Source: Bacteroidia bacterium | Lineage (GTDB): Bacteria; Bacteroidota; Bacteroidia; Bacteroidales; Marinilabiliaceae | Length of the DNA: 58,331 bases | Direction of reading: 5' to 3' | NCBI GenBank assembly: GCA_030526155.1 | Contig: JAUNDI010000010.1 | Location: 1 to 58,331, forward strand | Shown here: one piece after another, positions 34,637-43,863 of the stretch | How positions within the stretch are numbered: the first letter of the stretch is position 1 | How the letters are laid out: each line of letters starts with the position of its first letter | Notes under the pieces: model-generated | Told to the model about the DNA's origin: nothing | What the model saw: the letters and a program-made list of their open reading frames with translations, nothing else | Database searches by the model: none | Position numbers and translations under genes: made by a program

Positions 34637-35969
34637 GCGTTTTTCTATCTTGCCAGTATTTGTCATCTTCTAGGAGGTCTATCTCAGATGGCAATTCAAT
34701 TGTAGGGATTATTCTATCCATAACTAGTTTAACCACCGTGGCTAATTCTGGTCCGCGGTGGTTTCCTGTATTCATAAGAATCACATAATTTACATTATTA
34801 GGGTGGCGGGCTATCATGGCCGTTGTAGCAGCTAAAGTGCCACTTCTGTACCATATACTATCACCCTTTGTTGTTCTCCAACCGATGGGATCGAAACCTA
34901 TATCGTGGTGAGTCATTTCCATAACAGATTCATGTGACAATATATCAGGAACATCGTCGAACCCATCTATAGCTAGAGTAAGTTTCAGAAGATCTGTAGC
35001 ACTAGCGACCCATCCACCAGCAGCACCAAGAGTTTGAATATCTGTGCCGCCATATGCTCTGCGTACAAACTCAATAGAGTCGTTATTGGTATAATTTAAG
35101 GCACAAGCCGAGGTGTCAGCTTCATAATAGTAAACCTCATTAGGGAGAGTTTCGTGCTTAAAAGAGTATCCCAATTGCATATCGTATATACCAAGAGGAG
35201 CCAATATTTCAGATTTTACATACTCTTCATAAGGCATACCAGTAACCTTTTCTATTATTTCCCCCAAGACACCATATCCGAAATTGCAATAAATAGAGGC
35301 TGTGCCTGGGGTAAAGTGTATGCGCTTTTCCAGCATAAAACGTATTATATCATGCATAGATATGGGCAGTTTTTTGCCCATTTGACGAGCGATAGAGTGA
35401 GGCATAAACATTGGGTCGCCCCAACGAGTTGTCCAACCCCCTGAATGGTTAAGAAGTTGTCTGACTGTGATATCAGTTATTCTTTTGTCCCTATATGTTA
35501 GGTATACCTCGTCGTTAAGAATTCCGAAAAAGCCAAAGACACGTTGGTCTAAAGATATTTTACCCTCATCAACGAGATGCATTATTGCGATAGCTGTTAC
35601 TAGCTTTGACACGCTAGCTATGCGCATTCTATTATACGGCTGCATAGGGATGCTATCCTCTACATTGCTATATCCGTACCCCTTGCTATATACTATTTTA
35701 CCGTTTTTGCTAATAGCTATCTGCATTCCACCATTAAGCCATTCGCGTCGAAAGAGAGTCTTTAGGTTTTTGTCTATGATATCAATGGTTGTGTCATTGT
35801 CGTTATTATCGATATAGAACGAAGTGGGTTCATTGTAATCAGTTACAGACAAAAGAGATATATCTTGAGGAGTTGAGCAAGAGAATAGATATAAAGACTT
35901 TGCGCCAACCCATATAGCTATGGTAGACAAAGCAGAGATGAAAGTATATAAAATATATCTATTTTTCAT
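34617..35969 (-). CDS. serine hydrolase, beta-lactamase/DD-peptidase (class C-like) family
   Basis: The 450-aa protein has an N-terminal hydrophobic segment (about 7-30) acting as signal or anchor, a linker, and a class C beta-lactamase-like domain. The nucleophile is S119 in ASVSK (with K122), the second box is Y227-C-N229, and the third box is RSGT, a variation of KTG/HSG. Members include D-aminopeptidases, esterases and penicillin-binding-like enzymes, so true beta-lactamase activity should not be assumed. The long C-terminal region ends in a basic tail. Its 3' end overlaps the STAS gene convergently; no terminator is visible between them. Location: periplasm or membrane surface. Confidence 0.85.
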   Translation of the reverse strand: MKNRYILYTFISALSTIAIWVGAKSLYLFSCSTPQDISLLSVTDYNEPTSFYIDNNDNDTTIDIIDKNLKTLFRREWLNGGMQIAISKNGKIVYSKGYGYSNVEDSIPMQPYNRMRIASVSKLVTAIAIMHLVDEGKISLDQRVFGFFGILNDEVYLTYRDKRITDITVRQLLNHSGGWTTRWGDPMFMPHSIARQMGKKLPISMHDIIRFMLEKRIHFTPGTASIYCNFGYGVLGEIIEKVTGMPYEEYVKSEILAPLGIYDMQLGYSFKHETLPNEVYYYEADTSACALNYTNNDSIEFVRRAYGGTDIQTLGAAGGWVASATDLLKLTLAIDGFDDVPDILSHESVMEMTHHDIGFDPIGWRTTKGDSIWYRSGTLAATTAMIARHPNNVNYVILMNTGNHRGPELATVVKLVMDRIIPTIELPSEIDLLEDDKYWQDRKTLNREYQ

Positions 35970-36028
35970 TATTGTGTACAGTTCTTTTGTCCGAATAGTA
36001 TTAAGATTAATACTACGATAGTTATAGT

Positions 36029-36050
36029 GAGCCTCCTTGTTGCTCGCAAT
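36029..36050. repeat. 11-bp unit pair, locus F
   Basis: GAGCCTCCTTG then TTGCTCGCAAT, followed by a T-tract. It matches, with one or two changes, the right end of locus G at 42265-42286. It lies in the gap between the MATE gene and the serine hydrolase gene. Confidence 0.55.
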
Positions 36051-36077
36051 TTTTTTATTATTGCAACTTAAAGACCT

Positions 36078-37403
36078 TTATTTTTTGATTCGTAAAGTAC
36101 CCTCACGAAACTTTCTATTCCATCTATGTAGCATTATCCAACCGCGTACATTCTCATCAGAAGCGAAAGCGATCCATACTCCAGCCAAACCAAGGCCATA
36201 ATATATACCAAGTACCCAAGACATTCCAGTAGCGATGCCCCATACAGATATTGCGCCGAAAGCCACAGGGAAGACATAATCGCCAGCAGCACGTAGGGCG
36301 CCTATAACGATCATATTGAGAGCGCGTCCAATTCCGAGTATGATATCAATCCATAAAGCTATGCTTACCATAGTAATAACCTCAGGATTGTCGGTGAATA
36401 TTTCAATGAACCAAGGGCAAGTGCTAGCTAATATGATACCGATAGTAACAGACACCTGTATAGCCCGTTTAGAGCAATATAGGCATAACTTATGACCTGC
36501 ATTTATATGTCCCTCGCCAACCGAGTAGCCCACCATAATGGTACAACTCTGAGCTACGGCAAAAGTGAAGAGGTAGCTTATAAGCGCTATATTTACTACG
36601 TATGTACGAGCAATTAGAGCCTCGTTGCTGATAAGATTTATGAAATATGTTACGGTAACTTGAGATAGGTCGTACGAAAGCATTTCGCCAGCTCCTGGGA
36701 GTCCGATATTTAGAATCTCCTTAAGTTTATTCCAACGGAAAGGGAATATATCCTTGAGACCTAAGTCTGGTACTACGATCTTCTTGAGGCATATGATTAC
36801 TATAGAGAAAGAGACTATACGCGAGAAAACGGTACTTATGGCGGCGCCCTCTACACCCAATTCAGGGAAAGGTCCATGGCCAAAGATGAGCATATAGTTG
36901 CCGATGATATTCACCACGTTGACAATCATAATTGCCACCATAGGGAATTTAGGGCGTTGTAGGCTTCTGAGTATTGCAGATACGGTAAGAGAGAGAGCTT
37001 GTACCCATGCAAACCCACCCACAATACGCATATAGTCGATAGCATATTCACGAAGTTCTGGGCGAAGGCCCATTATGTCTATTATATTAGGGGCGAATAT
37101 CGTAAGAATGCCACTCATTAGGCATGAGAAAACCAAATTGAAGAATAATGATACGCCAATGATTTCCTTAACTGTATTATGTTGTCTCATTCCTAGGTAA
37201 CGCGAACACAAGACGCTAGTACCCGTGGTAACCACGCCAAAGAGTAGAAAAACCATATTCATAAGTTGGTTCACTACGCCCACTGCGCCCACCGCGTAAT
37301 CGGAATAAGACCCGAGCATAAAAATATCACCTATACCCAGTAGCATGGTGAGAGATATTTCTACGAAGATAGGCCAAGTAAGATGAAATAGTCGGTTTCG
37401 CAT
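36078..37403 (-). CDS. MATE family multidrug/toxin efflux transporter
   Basis: The protein is a 12-helix MATE antiporter that exports drugs or metabolites using a Na+ or H+ gradient. Features are the opening LFHLTWPIFVEISLTMLLGIGDIFMLG, VVTTGTSVLCSRYLG and the second-half repeat with VNIALISYLFTFAVAQSCTIMVGYSVGEGH. I prefer the ATG at 37403 (441 aa). A GTG at 37481 would add 26 polar residues and overlap the upstream lipid kinase gene by 32 bases, a possible alternative. It lies downstream of the kinase, glucosaminidase and related genes on the minus strand and may share their transcript. Substrate is not predictable. Confidence 0.88.
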   Translation of the reverse strand: MRNRLFHLTWPIFVEISLTMLLGIGDIFMLGSYSDYAVGAVGVVNQLMNMVFLLFGVVTTGTSVLCSRYLGMRQHNTVKEIIGVSLFFNLVFSCLMSGILTIFAPNIIDIMGLRPELREYAIDYMRIVGGFAWVQALSLTVSAILRSLQRPKFPMVAIMIVNVVNIIGNYMLIFGHGPFPELGVEGAAISTVFSRIVSFSIVIICLKKIVVPDLGLKDIFPFRWNKLKEILNIGLPGAGEMLSYDLSQVTVTYFINLISNEALIARTYVVNIALISYLFTFAVAQSCTIMVGYSVGEGHINAGHKLCLYCSKRAIQVSVTIGIILASTCPWFIEIFTDNPEVITMVSIALWIDIILGIGRALNMIVIGALRAAGDYVFPVAFGAISVWGIATGMSWVLGIYYGLGLAGVWIAFASDENVRGWIMLHRWNRKFREGTLRIKK

Positions 37404-37449
37404 AAACTGATGTTGTCTTTGTGTAGGTTGATTATTATAAGTCCTTTGG

Positions 37450-38454
37450 CTAATAGTCAAGGAGCTGTTGGAATCTATCACGTATATTATCCCTAATATC
37501 AGTAATAGTGCCTTTGATATCTGAAATAGCTTGAGGGATATCAGAAGGTATGATGGATGAATTTTGTAGATATTCAGGAGAAGGTACTATGACCTTTAGG
37601 GCTTGAGGTACTATTCGTACTTTCGCGTGAGGCGAAAATTCTACTGGTTCGCCATCTACGTGACCGAATAGAGGTTCTGGGTTGTTTAGTTCTACTATTT
37701 TAGCTTTTATTACCTCGTCGTACTTGTTTCTCTCGATAGATTGATTGAAAAGAGAGAAGAGAAGAGAAGGTACGGCATAGTTAGGAAATTCGCTAACTAC
37801 GCATACATCTATCAAGCCGTCGTCAACTGAAGCTGTAGGTGCGATACGGATATTATTACCCCATTGGGCAGAATTGGCGAAAGAGACTAGGAAAGCCTTT
37901 CGTGTATATTCCTGTTCGTCTATCTCAAGGAGATACTTTTTTGTCTTATATTTTGGGTACTCCTTAGCGATGAGACGCATGTATTGTATAGGGCCACGAA
38001 CTTTAGACTTAGCGAATTTGTGGCTTATATATGCATCGAACCCAACGCCTGCTACATTTAGGGAGTAGTAATCCTGTATTCGCATGACGTCTATAGTACG
38101 AGCGTATCCCTCTTCAATGACCTCTATAGCAGATACTATTTTAGATGGGATGTTTAACTCTCGTGATAGTCCGTTACCTGAGCCAGCTGGTATGATGCCC
38201 AAAGCAGTGTTAGAGCCTACTAAGCCACTTCCTACTTCATTTACGGTGCCATCTCCACCGACTGCTACTATGATATCGACTTTATCTCTATACTCCTTTG
38301 CGAGTTCAAGAGCGTGGCCGTGGTGTTCAGTCAGGATAATTTGTTGGTTTGTATTATTACCCTTTTTTTTCCAACTCTGGCGTATGGCGTGGATGATATC
38401 TCTTTTTTTGCCAACACCAGAGTGTGGGTTTACAATATAGATTATTTTCTTCAT
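37450..38454 (-). CDS. diacylglycerol kinase family lipid kinase
   Basis: The 334-aa protein is a YegS/DgkB-type lipid kinase. Residues 1-130 form the ATP-binding domain with NPHSG near residue 9 and the GGDGTVNEV signature near 64-72. GNGLSRELNIP follows. The second domain is beta-rich and holds GVGFDAYISHKF and LFGHVDGEPVEFSP. It probably phosphorylates diacylglycerol or a related membrane lipid. A basic C-terminal tail follows (KGTITDIRDNIRDRFQQLLDY). The gene lies between the LysM glucosaminidase and MATE genes, in one minus-strand cluster, and starts 18 bases after the former stops. Confidence 0.9.
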   Translation of the reverse strand: MKKIIYIVNPHSGVGKKRDIIHAIRQSWKKKGNNTNQQIILTEHHGHALELAKEYRDKVDIIVAVGGDGTVNEVGSGLVGSNTALGIIPAGSGNGLSRELNIPSKIVSAIEVIEEGYARTIDVMRIQDYYSLNVAGVGFDAYISHKFAKSKVRGPIQYMRLIAKEYPKYKTKKYLLEIDEQEYTRKAFLVSFANSAQWGNNIRIAPTASVDDGLIDVCVVSEFPNYAVPSLLFSLFNQSIERNKYDEVIKAKIVELNNPEPLFGHVDGEPVEFSPHAKVRIVPQALKVIVPSPEYLQNSSIIPSDIPQAISDIKGTITDIRDNIRDRFQQLLDY

Positions 38455-38472
38455 ATTTTGAATGGATGCGAG

Positions 38473-39453
38473 TTATCGGAGATTAAGGACCATTCCTGAC
38501 TTGAGTTTATCTGTTTCAGACAGGTTGTTACGACGGGCTAACTTTTTTAGTTTGATACCATATTTTTGAGAGATAGACCAAAGGGTCTCGCCTCCCTTAA
38601 CTACATGGGTAGGGCAATCGCGGTGAGCGCGGTTGCGCTTAGCGTTTATATATATGTAACGCATTGAGCTAATATCCTCATCGCCCTTTAGGTCGTTGTA
38701 TCTGAGAATATCGCTAACTTGGAGATGAAATTCAACGGCTATGCGTTCAATAGAGTCGCCCTCACGAAGTCTAATATAACGTACTCCATTATTGAAGGAT
38801 GTCTCGTGCTTTCCAAGAGGGTTGATTTCGAATTTGAAATAACCATTGTTCTTCACGCTTGGTGCAGATGTCTTTTTAGAGGTGGAAGTAGAAGTATTTT
38901 GAGCTACCTCTGTTTTTGGCTTGCTAGATGGATTTTTGATATCGTAATCTAGCTTATATAACTCCAAGTCTTCTATGATATCTATAAGTCGTGTGGCATA
39001 TGCAGGGTCGGTAGCGTAACCTGCAGCCTTAAGGCCCTTTGCCCATCCCTTATAGTCGGTAGATTTTAGTGTAAATAGGCTTTGGTATCTACTTTTAGTA
39101 ACAAGGAAATATGTGTGGTCGTGAAAAGACTCTGACGCGCTATTGTATTTACGGAAACACTCTTGATCGCGATCATCGTCATGGTATATTTTTTCGCCCT
39201 TCCAATCGGAGTGGCATTTGATACCGAAGTGGTTATTGGCGTTTACGGCGAGTCTACTATTACCGCAATCGCTCTCTAGGATACCTTGAGCGAGAGTAAT
39301 ACTTGCTGGTATTCCACTATTTTGCATCTCTTTGATAGCCCATTCTTTGTATTTGTCTACATAATCTTGTCTTGTCATTCTCTTTTGGCTCAAAGAGAAT
39401 GTAGACATGAGTATAAAGAACAAGCAAACTGTATATAATCGGTGTATTGTCAT
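38473..39453 (-). CDS. N-acetylglucosaminidase with two LysM domains
   Basis: A secreted peptidoglycan hydrolase of 326 aa. Residues 1-22 form a signal peptide (MTIHRLYTVCLFFILMSTFSLSQ). The glucosaminidase domain (glycoside hydrolase family 73-like) covers about 27-170: ASITLAQGILESDCGNSRLAVNANNHFGIKCH contains the catalytic glutamate in ILESDCG, and YKGWAKGLKAAGYATDPAYATRLIDIIE ends it. A polar linker with Ser/Thr/Lys follows. Two LysM repeats bind peptidoglycan, at about 225-270 (VRYIRLREGDSIERIAVEF) and 283-326 (HVVKGGETLWSISQKYGIKLKKLARRN). It probably remodels the cell wall in the periplasm. It heads a minus-strand cluster with a lipid kinase and MATE genes. Confidence 0.9.
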   Translation of the reverse strand: MTIHRLYTVCLFFILMSTFSLSQKRMTRQDYVDKYKEWAIKEMQNSGIPASITLAQGILESDCGNSRLAVNANNHFGIKCHSDWKGEKIYHDDDRDQECFRKYNSASESFHDHTYFLVTKSRYQSLFTLKSTDYKGWAKGLKAAGYATDPAYATRLIDIIEDLELYKLDYDIKNPSSKPKTEVAQNTSTSTSKKTSAPSVKNNGYFKFEINPLGKHETSFNNGVRYIRLREGDSIERIAVEFHLQVSDILRYNDLKGDEDISSMRYIYINAKRNRAHRDCPTHVVKGGETLWSISQKYGIKLKKLARRNNLSETDKLKSGMVLNLR

Positions 39454-39506
39454 AAATTTTTTATTCTATGCTGCAAAGATAGTGAAAATTTGAAGGTTAT
39501 TCCAAT

Positions 39507-39535
39507 AAAAAAAGGACGTACAATTAAGTACGCCC
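39507..39535 (-). terminator. Rho-independent terminator of the 39559-40185 gene
   Basis: On the minus strand GGGCGTAC, loop TTAATT, then GTACGTCC and seven Ts. It lies 24 bases after the stop codon. Confidence 0.85.
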
Positions 39536-39558
39536 TTGGTATTTTATTAGGAAAAGGA

Positions 39559-40185
39559 TTACTCCCAGTTACCTGCATTGTTGTTTGCCTCTTCGAGGTC
39601 ACCAACCTTAAGACCAGGGTAGCGGTTAAGCTGCTTAGCCTCGTCGTCTAGATTGATACGGTATTGCTCATCGAGACCCTTGAGATATACTTTGTTAGCA
39701 ACCTTAGCCTCGAATACAGGGATTACGAGCTTAGAGCTTGTTGTAATAGAACCTGCACCCATTTCGAACTTAGCGCCATTTGTGTAAGGAACGAACTCGA
39801 TAGAGTCTGGATTGATGTTCTTGCAAAGAGAGTCCTTTACAGAAACGTATATTGTATCACGCTTGATAATACCTCTCTTGAGAGCCTCTTTCTCTGTCAT
39901 ACCTGCGTTAAGCATTGAGTCTGTAAGGCTACCCTCATTCTTTGTGAGCTTGTAGTTACCCTCCTTAACGAAAGTAATAAGAGTATCGAAGCTACCTGTG
40001 TAACGCTCGTTGATAGCCTTGTAAGCTACCTGAGCCTCGCGGATAAGCTTAAGTCTCTCAACTACAGCTGCCTTGCGCTGGTCGTATTGCTCTTGGAAGA
40101 TAATAGGTTCTTGAACACTTCTGTATATCATCCAACCGAGACCGATGATTACAAACAATAGAATGAACTGAAGTACGGTTTTCAT
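39559..40185 (-). CDS. conserved membrane-anchored hypothetical protein
   Basis: The 208-aa protein has one N-terminal transmembrane helix (LQFILLFVIIGLGWMIYRSV), a helical stretch rich in charged residues (about 30-60, QYDQRKAAVVERLKLIREAQVAYKAINERYTGSFD) and a polar C-terminal domain. The pattern of one helix followed by QRKAAVVERLKxIREAQxAYK resembles pseudopilin-like stalks seen in Bacteroidota hypotheticals, but no prepilin cleavage site is evident. No catalytic motif is recognised. The gene has its own promoter and terminator and follows yidC on the minus strand. The large domain is probably periplasmic. Function unknown. Confidence 0.8.
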   Translation of the reverse strand: MKTVLQFILLFVIIGLGWMIYRSVQEPIIFQEQYDQRKAAVVERLKLIREAQVAYKAINERYTGSFDTLITFVKEGNYKLTKNEGSLTDSMLNAGMTEKEALKRGIIKRDTIYVSVKDSLCKNINPDSIEFVPYTNGAKFEMGAGSITTSSKLVIPVFEAKVANKVYLKGLDEQYRINLDDEAKQLNRYPGLKVGDLEEANNNAGNWE

Positions 40186-40244
40186 TTTATCTTTTTTAGT
40201 TTTCTTTGATTTCTTGTATTCCGCCTTGCGGTTAATAATTGATG

Positions 40245-40273
40245 CAAAAATATAAAAAATATTATATCATCAA
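40245..40273 (-). promoter_or_regulatory. promoter of the 40185-39559 gene
   Basis: On the minus strand TTG at 40273-40271, N18, then TATTTTTG at 40252-40245. The leader before the ATG would be about 53 bases. Confidence 0.45.
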
Positions 40274-40284
40274 TAACCTAGGGG

Positions 40285-42111
40285 CTATTTTCTCTGCTTT
40301 TTTTGTTCGCGCATAAGTTCTTCGTAGCGAGCTTGCCACTTAGACTTCTTTGTTGGCTTCTTCTTGTTAGCCTCTATTTGTGCGAGAATGCTTGCTTCGT
40401 TGATAAAGAAGCGTTTGATTATCATTGTTTGTAGGATGGTAATCAGCATTGACAAGAAGTAGTAATAGTTAAGCGCTGCAGGGAAGTCGTTCAAGAAGAA
40501 GAGCATCATGATAGGCATAATGTACATCATTGCGCTCATTCCTGGCATTGCTTGAGACTGAGTCTGCATTTGAGCCTTGCTATATACTATCTGAACTGCG
40601 CAGAATAAGAGGCAGAATAGGCTGACGTGTGCTCCATAGAATGGGATATTAAATGGAAGATCGATGATGCTATCAAAAGTAGATAGATCGTCTGCCCATA
40701 GGAATGACTGGCCTCGGAATTCGATAGCTGCAGGGAAGAAATGGAATGCAGCAAAGATAATAGGCATTTGAAGGAGCATAGGTAGACAGCCGCCCATAGG
40801 GTTTACACCAGCCTTCTTGTACAAATTCATTGTAGCTTGCTGACGCTCCATAGCCTTCTCTGCTGGGATTCGGGCATTAATCTCGTCGATTTGAGGCTTC
40901 AAGACGCGCATCTTTGCTTGGCTCTTATAAGAAGAGAAGGTGAATGGGAAGATGATAGTCTTGATAATTATTGTAAGGAGAAGGATTATGAGGCCGTAGC
41001 TATCAAATGCCATTTCGAGGTATTTGAATACTGGGATGATGAAATACTCATTAATCCAACCGAAGATACCCCAACCGAGAGGGAGAAGCTCTGTAAACTC
41101 CTTGTCTTCGTAGCTCTCGAGAGCGTAGAAGTAGTTAGGTAAGAAGTAGAGGCTGAACTCTGCTGACTCGTGTGGTTTATTGAAATCGAACTTAACACCA
41201 AGGTTAGCGCTCATATCCTTCATTATCAAGGTATCCTTATTGATATCATGAGCGTTAGAAGTAAGGTATGCACCAGCGAATTGGTCCTTAGCCTCGAAGA
41301 TTGTGCTAAAGAATTGGTCCTTGTAAGCTACCCAATCAACCTTCATATTTACCTCTTCTTTTTGGGTGCCTTGAGCACCGAGGTCCTCCACGTCGCCACC
41401 TGCATAGCGGAAATATACGCCGCTCCAAGTAGACTCAGACTTATGTCCCTTTTCTACGTATGGCATATTCATAGTCCACTCGAAGTCGAGGGCTGAAGAG
41501 TGATTGTATACTACGGAGCCAAGGTTTTCTGTCTCTACGCTATAGTGTACCTCATAAGAGTTATGAGGTAGGAGGTACTTCATAGTCATACTACCCTCGC
41601 CGATATTAGCGGAGAAAGTAACACTTGAATCGTTCTGCTCCTTAAGTTGGAAATATATATCACCGGTAAAGAACGAACGGGTGTTATGTGTGAAGCTAAA
41701 ACCGAAACGATTATCGTCGCCGTCGAAAAGTTTTAGAGCGCGGTCGCCATAAGCCTTATACTCCTTTATCTCGGCAGAGTAGACGCGAGCACCCTTGTTG
41801 GTGAGTTCAAGAGAGAGAAGATTGTTCTCAAGTTTGGTGTAGCTTTGCTCTCCCTCCATATAAGGAGCGAGCAAACCATATTTTGCTACTAACTGAGATT
41901 GGCGTGTTGTGTCGTCTAGAGCGACATTTACTGTTTGAGCAGCTGCTTGTAGTGCTGCGATGCTGTTTTGGCGTGCCTTTTCTGCTGCTGCCTGTTGTTC
42001 GTGGTATTGACGCCACTTTTCGCGTTCTTCTTCGCTTGGAGCGTTAATCCATTGGAAGATTACCATGATGGCAAATATCAAGGCAAGTCCGATGTACGAT
42101 TTCTTGTCCAT
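40285..42111 (-). CDS. yidC: membrane protein insertase
   Basis: YidC inserts and folds inner-membrane proteins, alone or with SecYEG. The 608-aa protein has the long form typical of Gram-negatives: an N-terminal helix (YIGLALIFAIMVIFQW), a large periplasmic beta domain (about 60-350), then the conserved core of five helices. The core has FKYLEMAFDSYGLIILLLTIIIKTIIFPFTFSSYKSQAKMRVLKPQ with the key positive residue in the hydrophilic groove, MLLQMPIIFAAFHFFPAAIEFRGQSFLW, and MYIMPIMMLFFLNDFPAALNYYYFLS. A Lys-rich C-terminal tail probably contacts ribosomes. It stands between the 39559 gene and nfnB, not next to rpmH or rnpA as in many bacteria. Confidence 0.95.
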   Translation of the reverse strand: MDKKSYIGLALIFAIMVIFQWINAPSEEEREKWRQYHEQQAAAEKARQNSIAALQAAAQTVNVALDDTTRQSQLVAKYGLLAPYMEGEQSYTKLENNLLSLELTNKGARVYSAEIKEYKAYGDRALKLFDGDDNRFGFSFTHNTRSFFTGDIYFQLKEQNDSSVTFSANIGEGSMTMKYLLPHNSYEVHYSVETENLGSVVYNHSSALDFEWTMNMPYVEKGHKSESTWSGVYFRYAGGDVEDLGAQGTQKEEVNMKVDWVAYKDQFFSTIFEAKDQFAGAYLTSNAHDINKDTLIMKDMSANLGVKFDFNKPHESAEFSLYFLPNYFYALESYEDKEFTELLPLGWGIFGWINEYFIIPVFKYLEMAFDSYGLIILLLTIIIKTIIFPFTFSSYKSQAKMRVLKPQIDEINARIPAEKAMERQQATMNLYKKAGVNPMGGCLPMLLQMPIIFAAFHFFPAAIEFRGQSFLWADDLSTFDSIIDLPFNIPFYGAHVSLFCLLFCAVQIVYSKAQMQTQSQAMPGMSAMMYIMPIMMLFFLNDFPAALNYYYFLSMLITILQTMIIKRFFINEASILAQIEANKKKPTKKSKWQARYEELMREQKKQRK

Positions 42112-42133
42112 TTATTGAGTTTATATTTGGGCA

Positions 42134-42141
42134 CAAAGATA
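42134..42141 (-). promoter_or_regulatory. -7 box of the yidC promoter
   Basis: TATCTTTG on the minus strand, 22 bases upstream of the yidC ATG. The -33 region has no clear TTTG. Confidence 0.4.
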
Positions 42142-42192
42142 TACAATAATAGTTGAAAATTGAAAATGGATAGAGGATAATATGGGGAGGTT

Positions 42193-42291
42193 TTCTTGTT
42201 GCTCGTAGTTTTTGTATTGGGAGCACCCAATGAGCACTCGGGGAGCACCCATAGAGCACCTATAGAGCCTCCTTGTTGCTCGTAAATTTTT
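42193..42291. repeat. 11-bp unit array, locus G, flanked by direct repeats
   Basis: Six contiguous 11-base units fill 42221-42286: GAGCACCCAAT, GAGCACTCGGG, GAGCACCCATA, GAGCACCTATA, GAGCCTCCTTG and TTGCTCGTAAA. The motif CTTGTTGCTCGTA plus a T-tract occurs on both sides (42195-42207 and 42273-42285), bracketing the array. It lies between yidC and the end of nfnB. This is the longest array in the window. Confidence 0.75.
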
Positions 42292-42307
42292 TATTTTGTA
42301 GATAGTA

Positions 42308-42344
42308 TAAAAAGAGAGGGTGCGTCAATGAAGACACACCCTCT
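42308..42344 (-). terminator. Rho-independent terminator of the nfnA-nfnB operon
   Basis: On the minus strand AGAGGGTGTGTC pairs with GACGCACCCTCT around a short loop, followed by CTTTTTATA. It lies 23 bases after the nfnB stop. Confidence 0.85.
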
Positions 42345-42366
42345 ATGTATTGCATTGTTGCAATTA

Positions 42367-43821
42367 TTACTTACCTTGGAGGTATTGGTGCATATTTGCA
42401 GCTGCCTTACGACCATCACCCATTGCGAGGATAACGGTAGCGCCACCACGTACGATATCGCCACCTGCGAATACATCCTCAACTGTTGTTTGAAGAGCAT
42501 CTGTAGCCTCGAGAGTACCCTTAGCGGTAGTCTTAAGGTCAGGGTGTGCGTTAGGGATAAGAGGGTTAGGCGATACACCAACGCTGACAACTACGAGGTC
42601 TACGTCGATAGTATCTATAGCGCCTGGGATAGCCACTGGGCTACGACGGCCACGCTCATCAGGCTCGCCGAGCTCCATGCGTTGTACCTTCATTTGAGAA
42701 ACGTGACCCTTCTCGTCAGCTAGGTACTCAACAGGGTTAGAGAGCATAACGAATTCTACACCCTCCTCTTTTGCGTGCTTAACCTCCTCGAGACGTGCAG
42801 GCATCTCAGCCTCAGAACGACGGTATACGAGCATTACGCGCTCTGCGCCGAGGCGCTTAGCTGTACGAACAGAGTCCATAGCTGTATTACCGCCACCGAT
42901 AACTGCTACATTCTTACCGAAGAATACTGGAGTATCGTACTCTTGGTCGGCTGCGTGCATAAGATTTACACGAGTGAGGTACTCATTAGAAGACATGATG
43001 CCGATAGCATTCTCGCCAGGGATACCCATGAAACGAGGTAGACCTGCGCCAGAAGCTACGAAGAATGCCTTGAAGCCCTCTTCGCGGAGCTCATTCATTG
43101 TTGCAGTCTTACCTACGATGAAATCGGCCTCGAACTTAACACCCATCTTACGAAGGTTGTCGATTTCGACATCAACTATTGAGTTAGGGAGACGGAACTC
43201 AGGGATACCATACTTAAGCACACCACCAATTTCGTGGAGAGCCTCGAATACTGTAACGTCGTAACCGAGCTTAGCCATTTCGCCAGCGCAAGTAAGACCT
43301 GCAGGACCTGAGCCTACTACAGCTACCTTCTTGCCATTAGCTGGAGCTACCTCTGGGATAGCCATCTTACCACTGTTACGCTCGTAATCGGCAGTAAAGC
43401 GCTCGAGGTAACCGATAGCAACGGCAGGCTTACCAGTCTTAGTGTGGATACACTTGCTCTCGCACTGCTTCTCCTGAGGACATACGCGACCACAAACAGC
43501 AGGGAGTGTAGATGTATTCTTGATAACGCGAGCAGCCTCTAGGAACTCACCACGTTCGATATTCTTAATAAATGTAGGGATATTAATCTCTACTGGGCAA
43601 CCCGACATACATGCTGGGTTAGGACAGTCTAGACAACGCTTAGCCTCAAGAAGAGCTTGCTCCTCGGTAAGGCCTTGGTTAACCTCGATATATGACTTAT
43701 TACGGATATTAGGTTCAACCTCTGTCATCTTAACGCGCTCGATGGCCATACGGTCCTTAGGACTCATAGACTTACGAATCTCTTCGCGCCATGCTGCGTC
43801 TCTTGATATGCTGTTATCCAT
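42367..43821 (-). CDS. nfnB: GltD-like FAD/iron-sulfur oxidoreductase, probable NfnB
   Basis: The 484-aa protein resembles the glutamate synthase small subunit. Residues about 40-120 hold an alpha-helical ferredoxin-like domain with cysteine motifs CLDCPNPACMSGCP and CGRVCPQEKQCESKC, for two [4Fe-4S] clusters. Then come FAD (VAVVGSGPAGLTCAGEMAKLGYDV, near 170) and NADPH-binding motifs (VAVIGGGNTAMDSVRTAKRLGA, near 310). In this family, a protein next to a PyrK-like reductase subunit usually forms NADH-dependent reduced ferredoxin:NADP+ oxidoreductase (NfnAB), which bifurcates electrons in anaerobes. The PyrK-like gene is directly upstream, 42 bases away. A large GltB subunit is absent here, so glutamate synthase is less likely. 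Confidence 0.85.
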   Translation of the reverse strand: MDNSISRDAAWREEIRKSMSPKDRMAIERVKMTEVEPNIRNKSYIEVNQGLTEEQALLEAKRCLDCPNPACMSGCPVEINIPTFIKNIERGEFLEAARVIKNTSTLPAVCGRVCPQEKQCESKCIHTKTGKPAVAIGYLERFTADYERNSGKMAIPEVAPANGKKVAVVGSGPAGLTCAGEMAKLGYDVTVFEALHEIGGVLKYGIPEFRLPNSIVDVEIDNLRKMGVKFEADFIVGKTATMNELREEGFKAFFVASGAGLPRFMGIPGENAIGIMSSNEYLTRVNLMHAADQEYDTPVFFGKNVAVIGGGNTAMDSVRTAKRLGAERVMLVYRRSEAEMPARLEEVKHAKEEGVEFVMLSNPVEYLADEKGHVSQMKVQRMELGEPDERGRRSPVAIPGAIDTIDVDLVVVSVGVSPNPLIPNAHPDLKTTAKGTLEATDALQTTVEDVFAGGDIVRGGATVILAMGDGRKAAANMHQYLQGK

Positions 43822-43863
43822 GATTACTTTCTAAAGATGTTTATTAAACAAGGTTTGAAGAAA

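Noticed and set aside
36029-36058. plus-strand terminator (GAGC hairpin plus T-tract)
   Set aside because: No plus-strand gene precedes it and the stem is only four pairs; the same sequence recurs as the border of an 11-bp array.
42221-42286. CRISPR array
   Set aside because: Units are only 11 bases, contiguous and without spacers, and no cas genes are present.
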